Origin: CAKZSB01 sp964573105 | GTDB taxonomy: Bacteria; Pseudomonadota; Gammaproteobacteria; Granulosicoccales; Granulosicoccaceae | Direction of reading: 5' to 3' | DNA length: 64,000 bases | NCBI GenBank assembly: GCA_964573105.1 | Contig: CAZNIS010000016.1 | Span: forward strand, 1 to 64,000 | In this document: positions 33,677-43,049 of the stretch, in pieces | How positions within the stretch are numbered: the stretch's first letter is position 1 | Layout of the letters: each line of letters begins with the position of its first letter | Translations under genes and position numbers: made by a program | Notes under the pieces: model-generated | What the model was told of the DNA's origin: nothing | Seen by the model: the letters and a program-made list of their open reading frames with translations, nothing else | Database searches by the model: none

Positions 33677-34762
33677 TTATTGCTCCTGCAAATGCGCTGT
33701 GCGCTGGCGAATCAGCGTGTCGGTCGGTGTCTCGAAAACATGTTCGTAAAGCGCTTCGGGGCCGGCGGGCGCCAGTTTGGCCGCGGCATCGAACGCACTT
33801 TGTATTTCATCGGTGATTTCCTGTTCCCACTGTTGAGCAATGGTGTCGTCCCAGTGTCCGGCATCGCTGAGGTAGCGTTGCACGCGGTCAATCGGGTCGC
33901 GTGTGCCCCAGCGCTTTTCCTCTTTTTCATCGACATAGCGTGTTGGGTCGTCAGCGGTGGTGTGCGCCCACATCCGATAGGTGTGGCATTCGATCAGTGT
34001 CGGACCGTCACCGGCGCGTGCGCGGGCGACGGCATCGGCCGTCGCCTGGTACACCGCGAACAAATCGTTGCCATCGACCGAAATGCCGGGGAAGCCGTAA
34101 CCGGGCGCACGCGCGGCGAGGTCGCTGGCGGCGCTTTGAATGTCACGCGGGGTCGAGATTGCCCACTGATTGTTTTGCAAAAGAAAGATCACTGGCGCTT
34201 TGAGTACGCCTGCTAGATTACAGGATTCGTGAAAATCGCCTTCCGATGATGAGCCATCGCCGAAGTAGGCGACCGCAACGCCATCCTGTTGTTGTATTTG
34301 CATGCCCCAGGCAAGGCCGACGGCATGCGGTATTTGCGCGGCCAGCGAGATCTGGAACTGCAGTACCTTAATTCCATCGGGTACAAAGCCGCCCTGCGGG
34401 TGTCCCTCGCGATAGAGAATGACCTGTTCCAGCGGATAGCCTTGACGCAGCATCGCGGGCGTTTCCCGATACTGTGGTACCACCCAGTCGCTGGCGGGAT
34501 TCAGCGCCATGGCGGAGCCTACTATTGATGCCTCCTGTCCGTGCAGTGGTGCGAAAGTGCCGATTTTGCCTTGCCGCTGCAGGCTGAAGCACTTGGTGTC
34601 GAAGGCGCGCCCCAGCATCATCAGGCGCAGGGCTTCGAGCACTTGCTGTGTGTCCATGGGCGCTTTGGCACCACCGTGCAGCTTGCCCTTCGGGTTGAGC
34701 ATCTTGTGCGGCGTGACGGCTTTGGCCGCTGGTTTGAATTGAGGTTTGAGCGCCTCTGTCAT
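33677..34762 (-). CDS. 2-oxoacid dehydrogenase E1 component, alpha subunit
   Basis: Alpha subunit of E1, 361 residues, first gene of the operon. The TPP/magnesium motif runs from GDGSSSEGDFHE to LLQNNQW, and TYRMWAHTTADDPTRY is the phosphorylation-loop region of the family. The ATG at 34762 is taken as the start (AGGA about nine bases upstream); the frame opens three codons earlier with TTG. The 153 bases before it separate it from a GMC oxidoreductase gene on the same strand, so readthrough from there is possible. Together the four genes oxidise a 2-oxoacid to acyl-CoA with NADH. Confidence 0.93.
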   Translation of the reverse strand: MTEALKPQFKPAAKAVTPHKMLNPKGKLHGGAKAPMDTQQVLEALRLMMLGRAFDTKCFSLQRQGKIGTFAPLHGQEASIVGSAMALNPASDWVVPQYRETPAMLRQGYPLEQVILYREGHPQGGFVPDGIKVLQFQISLAAQIPHAVGLAWGMQIQQQDGVAVAYFGDGSSSEGDFHESCNLAGVLKAPVIFLLQNNQWAISTPRDIQSAASDLAARAPGYGFPGISVDGNDLFAVYQATADAVARARAGDGPTLIECHTYRMWAHTTADDPTRYVDEKEEKRWGTRDPIDRVQRYLSDAGHWDDTIAQQWEQEITDEIQSAFDAAAKLAPAGPEALYEHVFETPTDTLIRQRTAHLQEQ

Positions 34763-34915
34763 GGGATGCAATCCTGATCAGTCCGCTATTTCGCTGCGGG
34801 CTGGTTGTGTGTGGAGGTCTGGCGCAGGCGATGCTTCAGGACGCGGGTGTCGTCACGCCTGGCCGCTACGCGTAAGTGAATTATGCTGCTGTGGTGTGGC
34901 CGCTGTACAGTCCGA

Positions 34916-36547
34916 CTACCGGGTGTCTGCCAGTATCATGTCTGCCGCCTTCTCTGCGATGGCGATGACGGCCGCGTTCGTATTGCCGGAAATTACTGCC
35001 GGCATTATCGAGGCGTCGACAACGCGCAGATTGTCGATACCGCGCAGCCGCAATTGCGGATCCAGCGGTGCCTGCTCGCTGGTCCCCATGTGGCAGGTGG
35101 CGACCGGGTGATAGACCGTGCCGCCAACCGCGCGGCAGTAGGCGAGCCATTCGTCGTCTGTCTTTACCTCGGGCGCGGGGGCGACCTGGCGTTCGATGTA
35201 TTGGTTAAGCGGTGCACTGGTGACGATCGTTTTGAGTTGCTTCAGTCCATCGACCATGACGCGGCGATCCTCGTGGGTCGAGAGAAAGTTGTATTGAATG
35301 GCGGGCGGCTGGAACGGATCGTTGGAGCGGATGTGCACGTGCCCCCGCGATTCGGACTGAAGCTGCGAAACCGAGCAGCTAAAACCCGAGAACGGATCGA
35401 GCTGGCCGGGCTTTTGGCTGCTGGAGAAATTGATGAAATAAAACTGCGCATCCGGTTGTGAGAGTTCGGCCCGGGTGCGCACGAAGGCGGCCGCGTAGCC
35501 GGCGCTGACGGTCATCGGGCCGCGACGCCGAAGCGCCCATGTGGCGGCGGTCTTGACCCGATTCCACGGCGTGCCGAGCGCGTCATTGATAGTGACCGGG
35601 CGATTGCATTGCCAAATAGTGCGCACGTAGTAGTGATCCTGCAGCCCTTCACCGATCTGTGCTACCGGGTGCACGATCGGTATGCCATGTTCCTGCAACA
35701 GTGATTCTGGGCCGATGCCTGACAATTGCAGGAGTTGTGGCGTGTTGAACGCGCCACCGGCGACGATGATCTGTCGCCCGTGTGCCTGCTGCGTCTTTCC
35801 CCGCTTGTGGTATTCAATGCCCACAGCGCGGTTGTGCTCGAACAGGATCCGCGTCGCGTGGGCATTAACTTCAACCCGCAGGTTGGCCCGCGATCGGGTG
35901 GGCTTGAGGTAGGCGACAGCCGCGCTGCTGCGTCGGCCGCGGTGAATCGTCGCCTGGTAGTAGCCAGTACCCTCCTGACTGGGGCCGTTGAAGTCGTCGT
36001 TGCGCGGTACGCCATTGGCCACCGCAGCGTCAATAAAGGCGTCGCACAATTCGTGGCGATCGGGCAGGTCTTCGACGTGTAGCGGGCCATCGGTGCCGTG
36101 CATCGGGATTGCACCGCGGCGCAATTCGTCACGTCCCTGGCACTCTGATTTGATGAAGTAAGGCAGTAAGTCATTAAAGCGCCAGCCGGGAATTGCCCAG
36201 TCATCGTAGTCGCGTGGCTGGCCGCGAATGTAGACCAGGCCGTTTATCGATGACGATCCGCCCAGCACTTTGCCGCGCGGGGTGAATATGCGCCTGTTGT
36301 CGACATGGGGTTCGGGTTCTGATTCGTATGCCCAATTGACTGATCGGTCGTCGAAGAGCTTGCCGTATCCGATCGGGACATGAATCCATGGATTGTGATC
36401 CTTCGGCCCGGCCTCGAGCAGCAGCACACGATATCTGCCGTTTGCAGAGAGCCTGTTCGCGAGCACGCATCCGGCGGACCCCGCGCCCACAACAATGAAA
36501 TCGTAAGCGCTTGTGGGCGCACTTTCCGAAAATCTGAAGTCTGTCAT
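34916..36547 (-). CDS. GMC-family oxidoreductase, choline/alcohol dehydrogenase type
   Basis: FAD-dependent glucose-methanol-choline oxidoreductase, 543 residues, the common length for choline and long-chain alcohol dehydrogenases. It shows the dinucleotide fold VVGAGSAGCVLANRL near the start, the GMC signature GGSSSINGLVYIRG and the catalytic His in GGTVYHPVATCHMG. GAFNTPQLLQLSGIGP is the second signature. Substrate is an alcohol; the best guess by sequence style is choline or an aliphatic alcohol. It lies upstream of the E1a-E1b-E2-E3 operon on the same strand, which may consume its downstream products. Confidence 0.93.
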   Translation of the reverse strand: MTDFRFSESAPTSAYDFIVVGAGSAGCVLANRLSANGRYRVLLLEAGPKDHNPWIHVPIGYGKLFDDRSVNWAYESEPEPHVDNRRIFTPRGKVLGGSSSINGLVYIRGQPRDYDDWAIPGWRFNDLLPYFIKSECQGRDELRRGAIPMHGTDGPLHVEDLPDRHELCDAFIDAAVANGVPRNDDFNGPSQEGTGYYQATIHRGRRSSAAVAYLKPTRSRANLRVEVNAHATRILFEHNRAVGIEYHKRGKTQQAHGRQIIVAGGAFNTPQLLQLSGIGPESLLQEHGIPIVHPVAQIGEGLQDHYYVRTIWQCNRPVTINDALGTPWNRVKTAATWALRRRGPMTVSAGYAAAFVRTRAELSQPDAQFYFINFSSSQKPGQLDPFSGFSCSVSQLQSESRGHVHIRSNDPFQPPAIQYNFLSTHEDRRVMVDGLKQLKTIVTSAPLNQYIERQVAPAPEVKTDDEWLAYCRAVGGTVYHPVATCHMGTSEQAPLDPQLRLRGIDNLRVVDASIMPAVISGNTNAAVIAIAEKAADMILADTR

Positions 36548-36665
36548 GTTATGGCGTCAACAATATGGCGAGGGACAGGTCCTAGTCTGCACGGAGTTTA
36601 CATTTTTTCGATCAAGCCGATAGCGACCTAGACAGGGAGCGTCCGGTCGCGAACCCTGCCAGCCT

Positions 36666-37751
36666 ATGCCACAACCACCCAATCGATCTACTGACCCAAT
36701 ATTGAGCGAGACACTCTCCGGTGCAATGCGAAAGCTGTTCGTTTCACCGAACGATCTGGCAGTAAACCGCAATCTGGCCTGGGACGGATGGCGAGGCTGT
36801 GCCATTTTGCTCGTGCTGTGCGGTCATTTTTTCGACATCAAATGGGTGTGGGAAGATCGCATGGGTGTGGATGTTTTCTTCGTGTTGTCCGGGATGCTGA
36901 TGAGCGGCATTTTGTTTGAAAAGCGATTGTCGCTGCGCGACTTCTACATCAGGCGGCTCAGTCGAGTGTTTCCAACGCTGCTGGTGTATGTCGCCTTCAT
37001 CTTTACCTTTTCATGGTTGTATGCAATCGAATTTTCCAGCTTCGAAGTCATCAGCAGCCTGGCTTTCATGCGCACCTACCTGCCCGCCGAACCACACATA
37101 TGGGAAAGCGGTGTCGTGATCAATCACTTGTGGTCGCTGAACGTCGAAGAACATGCCTATGTACTGCTGAGCCTCATCTCTCTTGCGTTCATCCGGCGGG
37201 AGTGGATTGGTGGTTTGCTATTGATACTTGCGGCGCTTTGTATAGCGCTGGGGTTTTACCAGTACAGTCGGTTGTCGGTAGAAGATATGCACCTGTACCT
37301 GATCCGTACTGAAAGCGCGGTTGTCTTTATTCTGGTTGCGGCAGGCTATGGCTTGTTGAAGCGGCGCTATGACTGGCAACTACCCCCTTGGGTGCCAGTC
37401 GTATGTTTTGCGCTGGCGTTTCTTTGCTACGCGCGAGTTGCTCCGGTATGGCTCATATTCGCGATCAGCCCGCTACTTTTGGGCGTGGCGGTTAATCATC
37501 TTGATCGCTTGCCACATTTGATCAGCCAGATTCTCAGTACACCAGCTATTCGCTACATGGGGTTGTGGTCCTATTCGATCTACCTATGGCAGCAGTTTTT
37601 CTATAACACCTCATGGATCTACCCGGGTGGCCGCGCGACAGCGTGTGTGCTCGCAGTGCTCGTCGGTGTCGTGTCTTTCTATACGATTGAAAACCCGGTG
37701 AGACGATGGATCAATGGCCGGTGGTCGGCGCAACCCAGTTATCGAGCGTGA
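36666..37751 (+). CDS. Acyltransferase 3 family membrane protein (OafA/YrhL type)
   Basis: Polytopic O-acyltransferase, 361 residues, with about ten spans. The family motif R-x(9)-H is seen in WDGWRGCAILLVLCGHFFD, followed by DVFFVLSGMLMSGIL and FYIRRLSRVFPTLLV; the NHLWSLNVEEHAYVL stretch is the second conserved region. These enzymes acetylate or acylate polysaccharides and lipids on the periplasmic face. An internal ATG at 36726 is an alternative start. The gene six bases downstream encodes another polytopic protein and the two are surely cotranscribed, which suggests a surface-glycan modification unit. Confidence 0.9.
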   Translation: MPQPPNRSTDPILSETLSGAMRKLFVSPNDLAVNRNLAWDGWRGCAILLVLCGHFFDIKWVWEDRMGVDVFFVLSGMLMSGILFEKRLSLRDFYIRRLSRVFPTLLVYVAFIFTFSWLYAIEFSSFEVISSLAFMRTYLPAEPHIWESGVVINHLWSLNVEEHAYVLLSLISLAFIRREWIGGLLLILAALCIALGFYQYSRLSVEDMHLYLIRTESAVVFILVAAGYGLLKRRYDWQLPPWVPVVCFALAFLCYARVAPVWLIFAISPLLLGVAVNHLDRLPHLISQILSTPAIRYMGLWSYSIYLWQQFFYNTSWIYPGGRATACVLAVLVGVVSFYTIENPVRRWINGRWSAQPSYRA

Positions 37752-37757
37752 CAACTA

Positions 37758-38936
37758 ATGAGATTGAAACTTTTTAACGAGAGTGATCTGTGGCGTCACG
37801 CAGCATTTTTTACGATGGTGGTCTGTTGCGTCGCTTTTTTCTATATCGCAGTCACTTACCCGATTCAGAATTGGGATATGCTGGGCTACGCCGGTTCGGT
37901 TGCCAGTTTGAGCGAGACTGACCCTCATCTTCTGCATCAATGGGTATATGAGGAGTTCAGGGCTTACGCCACGCCGGGTGATTTTCATACACTGACGCAG
38001 TCCACCAACTATCGGCAAACGATGTTCGAGGACGCAGATGGGTTTGTTCAGCAAATACCGTTTTATAAAATCAGGGTGGCTTTTGTGCTGCTCATTGCGT
38101 TGATGGCGAAACTGGGGGTCAATATCTACGACGCTCAGCATCTGCTGTCGGCCGGTTTCGGCAGTGCCGGGTTGTTTTTGCTGTTTCTTGGCTTGCGACA
38201 GTACATCCACTCATTGCTGTGGCTCGCCGTGCCTTACTTTTTTTATCAGTTTACTCAGGATCTGGTCGTCGTTCGATTTGCCGGTGTCGACTCGTTCGCG
38301 TTTTTCTGGGTGGCGCTGACGCTGGTGGCCTATGTACACAAAAGCCCGTTGTTGTTGCCGTTGCTTGCGTGTTCTGTACTGGTTCGCACCGATCTTATAC
38401 TTTACGTAGGGTTGATGTATGCGCTGGTTTTCCTTGGTGACTACAGCAAATGGTGGTTGCTCGGGATTTGGGGGGCAGTCTGTGCAGGTTTGTATTTGTG
38501 GGTCAATCACTGGGCCGGGAACTATGGCTGGCAAACGGTTTTCTATTTCGTTTTTATGACCGACATGGAGGCGACCCACCCATCCGAATACTCACAGATC
38601 GGTGTTGGGCTGCAACAGTATCTCCAGGTGCTGGCGCGTCCGCAGTGGGTGAGTAAATGGCTGTGGTTTTCAGTGGCCGCGTCGATGTTCGCGATGCTGT
38701 TGTATTGGTATCAACTGCGTGAAAGCGAACACCGCGGCGTTGTCGGCAGGTTTTGCTTGCTCGGGCTGGTTGCGATCGCCTATGTGATCGTGCATTACCT
38801 GTTGTTCCCGGTAATCTTCATGCGCTTTTTCGTCGCTCAGTATCTAGTGATGCTGATGGCGCCAATGGCGGCAATAACCGCCTGGTGGCGCCAATCAATT
38901 GCGCTTGAATTTACTGCCGCAGAGTCGATCCATTGA
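37758..38936 (+). CDS. Polytopic membrane protein, possible glycosyltransferase-like
   Basis: Protein of 392 residues with about ten membrane spans, no confident family. A first span (about 15-35) is followed by a periplasmic-looking loop of about 60 residues beginning NWDMLGYAGSVASL, a layout recalling polyprenyl-phosphate-dependent GT-C glycosyltransferases or O-antigen type membrane proteins, although no DxD or other diagnostic motif is clear (NWDMLGY has a single acidic residue). It follows the acyltransferase gene by six bases. A role in surface polymer assembly is inferred from context only. Confidence 0.78.
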   Translation: MRLKLFNESDLWRHAAFFTMVVCCVAFFYIAVTYPIQNWDMLGYAGSVASLSETDPHLLHQWVYEEFRAYATPGDFHTLTQSTNYRQTMFEDADGFVQQIPFYKIRVAFVLLIALMAKLGVNIYDAQHLLSAGFGSAGLFLLFLGLRQYIHSLLWLAVPYFFYQFTQDLVVVRFAGVDSFAFFWVALTLVAYVHKSPLLLPLLACSVLVRTDLILYVGLMYALVFLGDYSKWWLLGIWGAVCAGLYLWVNHWAGNYGWQTVFYFVFMTDMEATHPSEYSQIGVGLQQYLQVLARPQWVSKWLWFSVAASMFAMLLYWYQLRESEHRGVVGRFCLLGLVAIAYVIVHYLLFPVIFMRFFVAQYLVMLMAPMAAITAWWRQSIALEFTAAESIH

Positions 38937-38963
38937 CTGAAATCGTGCTGATTGGCGACAACA

Positions 38964-39923
38964 CTATGATTTGGCGCTGGCGCAGCACTCTGCGAGTATG
39001 CATAGCAATTCGAACATAATGTTGGCGCCGGTGAGCGCGGTGTTGCCGGAGGGATCAAACGGCGGCGCCACTTCCACGACATCGGCACCGATCAGATTCA
39101 GGCCGGCCAGCTGGCGGATCATTTTCTGTGCTTCGAAAGTGCTGATGCCACCGATTTCCGGTGTGCCTGTCCCCGGGGCGTAGATTGGGTCCAAAGAGTC
39201 AATATCAAAGGTAATGTAGGTGGGTTGATCGCCGACTACACGCCTTGCTTCAGCCATCGCAGCGTCCGGGCCAATGTCGAAATACTCTTCGATCGTGATC
39301 ATTCGAATGCCCATCGACTGACAGTAGTCGTAGTCTTGTTCAGAATAAAGTGAGCCGCGAATACCGATCTGTATCATCCGTTTTGGGTCGACCAGATTCT
39401 CTTCAATCGCTCTGCGAAACGGGGTACCGTGGGTGTAGCGGTTGTCACCGAAGTAGGTATCGTTGGTATCTGTGTGTGCGTCGAATTGAATCAGACCGAC
39501 CGGACCCGAGGCCACTGTACCGCGCAGAATCGGCAGCGTAGTCAAATGGTCGCCGCCGGCGCTTAGTGGCAGCGTGCCGGCGCGTTGCAGGCTCTTGTAG
39601 AATTCTTCCACGCGTGCCAGAGTGTCTGGCACATCGATGGGATTGACGCTCGAATCACCCATATCGGCGACATTGCAGACGCTGTAAGGGCTTCGCATCG
39701 TCACCGGATGTACTGATCGAATGAAGGATGACTGATTGCGAATTTCTCGTGGCCCGTGTCGCGCGCCGGGTCGATTTGTCGTGCCTCCATCCCACGGAAT
39801 CCCCACCAGCGCAATATCGATATCGCCCGGATCACGGGTATAGGGCAGACGCATGAAGGTTGGCATGCCGCCAAAACGCGGAACTTCGATGCCACTGACA
39901 GGCTGGTTGAATGTTGTGCTCAA
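38964..39923 (-). CDS. speB: Ureohydrolase, agmatinase-like
   Basis: Binuclear manganese ureohydrolase of 319 residues. Metal ligands are all present: His126 (GGDH), Asp148-x-His150-x-Asp152 (FDAHTDTN), and Asp240-x-Asp242 (FDIDSLDP). Agmatinase yields putrescine and urea, but the same branch includes guanidinobutyrase, guanidinopropionase and related enzymes, so the substrate stays open; an amidinotransferase gene lies in the same window but 22 kb away. It diverges from an MFS gene across a promoter/operator region, and that gene may carry its substrate or product. Confidence 0.92.
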   Translation of the reverse strand: MSTTFNQPVSGIEVPRFGGMPTFMRLPYTRDPGDIDIALVGIPWDGGTTNRPGARHGPREIRNQSSFIRSVHPVTMRSPYSVCNVADMGDSSVNPIDVPDTLARVEEFYKSLQRAGTLPLSAGGDHLTTLPILRGTVASGPVGLIQFDAHTDTNDTYFGDNRYTHGTPFRRAIEENLVDPKRMIQIGIRGSLYSEQDYDYCQSMGIRMITIEEYFDIGPDAAMAEARRVVGDQPTYITFDIDSLDPIYAPGTGTPEIGGISTFEAQKMIRQLAGLNLIGADVVEVAPPFDPSGNTALTGANIMFELLCILAECCASAKS

Positions 39924-39984
39924 TTCGGATTGCTCGCTTGCGTTGCTGAGTACGGTACGGGTGGCGATGATCGCTTGCGCGGAC

Positions 39985-40011
39985 GGTCAGAAGAGGGTGA
40001 GTATTCTGACC
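39985..40011. promoter_or_regulatory. Inverted repeat operator between speB and MFS genes
   Basis: GGTCAGAA (39985-39992) and TTCTGACC (40004-40011) are perfect 8-bp arms with an 11-base spacer. The right arm overlaps the -10 of the speB promoter, so a bound regulator would block that promoter. Arms and spacing suit a dimeric repressor. Confidence 0.55.
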
Positions 40012-40028
40012 CTGTTCAATTGTGTCAA
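40000..40028 (-). promoter_or_regulatory. Promoter of speB-like gene
   Basis: On the minus strand a perfect TTGACA (40028-40023) and AATACT (40005-40000) are separated by 17 bases, directing transcription to the start codon at 39923. Confidence 0.6.
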
Positions 40029-40046
40029 CCGGGGTGAACGGCGAAC

Positions 40047-41228
40047 ATGAGTCCAGGCATTCTGCTGATCGCGGCGGGGCAGACAGTAGTCTGGGCCGGG
40101 CTTTTCTATGTCTTTCCCGCGATGTTACTAGAGTGGGAGCAAGGCCTTGGATTTGGCAAGGTCGAACTGACGGCGGCGTTTTCGGTGGCTCTTCTCGTTT
40201 CTGCTGTCTGTGCGCCCGTCGCCGGCCGAATGATCGATATGGGGCATGGCAGATGGATCATGGCTGGCAGTACTCTAATTGGTGCGCTGGGGCTGCTCAT
40301 CCTGTCGCAGGTGCAGATGGTCTGGCAGTTCTATCTGTGCTGGATTCTGATTGGTTGCTGCTGTGCCGGCTGTCTGTACGAGAGTTGTTTTGCCCTGGTC
40401 ACTCGTGCACTGGGCGCTGATGCGCGCGCGGCGATCGTCAGAATAACCTTGATGGCAGGGTTTGCCGGGTCGTTGAGTTTTCCCGCCGTCCATTTCTTAA
40501 GTGCGATTTGGGACTGGCGTTTGACACTGCAGGTGTTTGCGCTGGTGGTGTTCGCCATTGGCACACCACTGATCTGGTTTGGCGCAGGCCTGATAGAGTC
40601 ATCTGCAGCGACGCTCGCGCCTCGATCGAACATCGCCACCCCGGCGCTCAGGCTCAGTAGTTTTAGTGCGCCCGTATTTTTGTGGTTAGCCGTCGGGTTC
40701 GCTTTACTGGCGGTAGTGCACGGGGCAACGCTCCACCATTTGCTGCCGTTGCTGGACGAACGCAACCTGCCCAAAGAGTGGGCGATACTTTGTGCGTCGC
40801 TGATCGGGCCGATGCAGGTTGTTGGTCGCCTGGCGATGATGGCGGTTGAAAAAAAGGTATCTAATCAGTTTTTGGTCACTTTGTGTTTTTGGCTGATGGC
40901 AGGTGCGATTGTTCTGCTCTTTGTTGCGGCAGCGCTGCCATTGTTGATATTTGGCTTTGTTTTATTGTTTGGTGCAGGCTACGGCATGGTGAGCATTGTA
41001 CGGCCAGTCATCACGCGGGATATTCTGGGTGGGCAGGGGTTTGGAGAAAAATCGGGCGGGATGGCACTTTTTTACTTGACGGGTGCGGCCCTGGCGCCGT
41101 GGATAGGGTCAGTGGTGTGGAGCTTTGCCGGCTATGACGGCTTGCTCTGTCTGTTGGTGCTAATGGCGCTGTGCGGCTATTGTATGTATCGCATCGCGCT
41201 GCGTTATTCAGTAGCGCGGCTAAACTAG
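40047..41228 (+). CDS. MFS transporter
   Basis: Major facilitator superfamily protein with 393 residues and 12 hydrophobic segments. The loop after span two reads GRMIDMGHGRWIM, the usual MFS signature G-x-x-x-D-x-x-G-x-R region, and the first span QTVVWAGLFYVFPAMLLEWE is typical of the monocarboxylate/oxalate-formate-like group. The substrate is not known; divergent pairing with the agmatinase-like gene suggests transport of a guanidino compound, amine or related acid. Start at 40047 follows GGCGAAC, weak as a ribosome site. Confidence 0.85.
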   Translation: MSPGILLIAAGQTVVWAGLFYVFPAMLLEWEQGLGFGKVELTAAFSVALLVSAVCAPVAGRMIDMGHGRWIMAGSTLIGALGLLILSQVQMVWQFYLCWILIGCCCAGCLYESCFALVTRALGADARAAIVRITLMAGFAGSLSFPAVHFLSAIWDWRLTLQVFALVVFAIGTPLIWFGAGLIESSAATLAPRSNIATPALRLSSFSAPVFLWLAVGFALLAVVHGATLHHLLPLLDERNLPKEWAILCASLIGPMQVVGRLAMMAVEKKVSNQFLVTLCFWLMAGAIVLLFVAAALPLLIFGFVLLFGAGYGMVSIVRPVITRDILGGQGFGEKSGGMALFYLTGAALAPWIGSVVWSFAGYDGLLCLLVLMALCGYCMYRIALRYSVARLN

Positions 41229-41325
41229 GATCAAGGCGCTGCGTGTCTTTTCTGTACAAATATCGTTTCGCTGATCCTGTAAACTTTGCACCTATCTTCG
41301 TTCCACTACCGACCAAGAGCACACT

Positions 41326-41751
41326 ATGAGCGATACAGTTAACCTGCCACAACTAACAGAAGCTGGGGCCGTCAAGGTTATCGATGCTGCGCGCAGCAAG
41401 GCAGCCGCTATGGGCGTACCGCAAAGCATCGCGGTGGTGGATACCGGCGGTAACTTGCGTGCTTTCAGTCGTATGGATGGAGCCAAGATCCATAGTGTCG
41501 AAACCGCACAGGCGAAAGCTTACACAGCGGCCTCTATCATGGCGGCGACCGGTCACGCCCCTGACCCGTTTGCCAGAAACGTCGCTGCGGCGACCAACGG
41601 TGCGTGGACAAACCTGCTTGGTGGGTTTCCAATCTTCATCGACGGCGTGATGGTTGGCGCCATTGGTGTCGGGTCAGGTAAACCGGAAGAAGACATCGAG
41701 GTTGCACAGGCGGGTGTTGCCGCCGTGGGTAGTACGACTGCCGATTCCTGA
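41326..41751 (+). CDS. GlcG/HbpS-like (heme-binding domain) protein
   Basis: Small 141-residue protein of the GlcG/HbpS family: AVKVIDAARSKAAAMGVPQSIAVVDTGGNLRAF, split here only by residue limits, is the classical start, and the C-terminal GAIGVGSGKPEEDIEVAQAG is the family end. Members bind haem, cobalamin or are linked to diol and glycolate metabolism; here nothing adjacent decides this. There is no signal peptide. It lies 97 bases after the MFS gene on the same strand, with its own likely promoter. Confidence 0.9.
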   Translation: MSDTVNLPQLTEAGAVKVIDAARSKAAAMGVPQSIAVVDTGGNLRAFSRMDGAKIHSVETAQAKAYTAASIMAATGHAPDPFARNVAAATNGAWTNLLGGFPIFIDGVMVGAIGVGSGKPEEDIEVAQAGVAAVGSTTADS

Positions 41752-41834
41752 TCGCGCCGATAGCCAGAATGCAGTGAGCAGGCACCGCATTGCGATAGCA
41801 GTGTGGTGTACTCGTGAGTATTCCGGGGGAATGG

Positions 41835-42518
41835 ATGAAAGTACTGTCGGTAGATGATCACAGGCTGTTCGCCGAAGGGTTACGCAACCTGTTGGGTGAC
41901 TTCGTGCGCCCGGAAGATTTCAAAGTCTGCTTTTCGTGCGAAGAGGCGTTTGCGCTGGCTGATCTGGATGATTACGGCATCGTGCTGCTCGACTACAAGC
42001 TCGAACCCGGTGGTCTGGTGGGGATGGAGGCGCTTGTCGAGTTTCGCGAGCGCTGCCCGGCCGCTCGAATTGTGGTGGTATCCGGAGAGAAGCGGGCCGA
42101 CGAAATCCGGCGCATGATCGATAACGGTGCAGTGGGGTTCATTCCCAAGGCCGCTACCTTTGATGTCCTTCAGGCTGCGTTAAATCTGGTGTTGGCCGGT
42201 GGGATCTATCTGCCACCCGAGGCGCTGGATGAGGTGGCTGACCCGAGGCTGGGAGATGAGGGGCCATCGCTGAAACATCGGATCGACGGGCTCACTCAGC
42301 GACCGAAAGACGTGCTCAAAATCATGGTGCAGGGCAAGTCGAATAAGCAGATCGCCAACGAGTTGAATATTTCGGTGCACACGGTAAAGGCGCATGCATC
42401 CAAGGTGTTCTCGGCGCTGGAGGTTAGCGGACGCACCGAGGCGATCTACGTAGTGGCGAAACTGGGGCTGGACTGGTTGATGTTGCTCGACAAGCCAGAT
42501 GACTCGGAGCCGGACTGA
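41835..42518 (+). CDS. Response regulator, LuxR/NarL family
   Basis: Two-domain regulator of 227 residues. The receiver domain (1-120) has the acidic pair Asp7-Asp8, phosphoacceptor Asp53 (LLDYKLEPGG), Ser90 region VVVSGEK and Lys near FIPKAAT. The C-terminal HTH (about 150-212) has the LuxR pattern LTQRPKDVLKIMVQG, NKQIANELNISVHTVKAH. The start is placed at the ATG at 41835, after GGGGGA, and gives the standard MKVLSVDDH opening; the frame begins at a GTG at 41814. No histidine kinase is adjacent, so it is an orphan here. Confidence 0.93.
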   Translation: MKVLSVDDHRLFAEGLRNLLGDFVRPEDFKVCFSCEEAFALADLDDYGIVLLDYKLEPGGLVGMEALVEFRERCPAARIVVVSGEKRADEIRRMIDNGAVGFIPKAATFDVLQAALNLVLAGGIYLPPEALDEVADPRLGDEGPSLKHRIDGLTQRPKDVLKIMVQGKSNKQIANELNISVHTVKAHASKVFSALEVSGRTEAIYVVAKLGLDWLMLLDKPDDSEPD

Positions 42519-42533
42519 GCCTTTGGGGGAAAG

Positions 42534-42558
42534 CTGCCACACCAGACTGGTGTGGCAG
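42534..42558. terminator. Bidirectional hairpin between convergent genes
   Basis: Perfect 12-bp arms (42534-42545 and 42547-42558) around a single base. It lies between the converging response-regulator and cytochrome genes; on the minus strand it is followed by GCTTTCCCCC, on the plus strand no T run follows. Likely a shared transcript end. Confidence 0.65.
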
Positions 42559-42571
42559 TGAAACAGCAGTA

Positions 42572-42886
42572 TTACTTCGCGGCGGGCATGGCGGCGAAGT
42601 ACGCCGAGATGTCTTCCATGTCCTGATCGCTCAGCGGCATGGCCATTGGCGCCATCAAGGCCGAGTTCGCGCCCTTGCGCTCACCCGATTTGAACGCTTT
42701 CAACTGAGCGACCATGTAGGCTGCCTTCTGACCGGCGAGATTGGGATAGATGGGTGCGATGGCAACGCCATTGGCACCGTGACAGGCCGCACAGGTCGCC
42801 GCTTTCGCCTTGCCGGCTTCAGCGTCTCCTGCAGCGATTGACGATGCGCTAAACAGAGCGAATCCAAGTGTCAGGATGTATTTCAT
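42572..42886 (-). CDS. Small periplasmic c-type cytochrome (class I)
   Basis: Monohaem cytochrome c of 104 residues. A signal peptide (1-19, cleavage after SIAA) is followed by the haem motif Cys32-Ala-Ala-Cys35-His36. Met81 or Met83 in LMAPMAMPLSD should be the sixth ligand. Size and the ISAYFAAMP end match c553/c5-like electron carriers. The start at 42886 is chosen by the signal peptide and GGAG seven bases upstream; a longer frame to 43084 reads through the upstream terminator hairpin. It carries periplasmic electrons, probably to an oxidase. Confidence 0.93.
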   Translation of the reverse strand: MKYILTLGFALFSASSIAAGDAEAGKAKAATCAACHGANGVAIAPIYPNLAGQKAAYMVAQLKAFKSGERKGANSALMAPMAMPLSDQDMEDISAYFAAMPAAK

Positions 42887-43049
42887 CGTAGTCTCCATAA
42901 AGGGGCTTTTGAAATTTGTAGTTAGTATCGTACTCACAGGCTGAATCAAGGCTGAAGCGGTGCTTGTGGTGTCAACCGTACGGTCACCAACAGTCCGGTG
43001 TAAGGGCGGGCCGGGTTCCGAACGGCACAATGAATCTGGCCGTCGAGAG

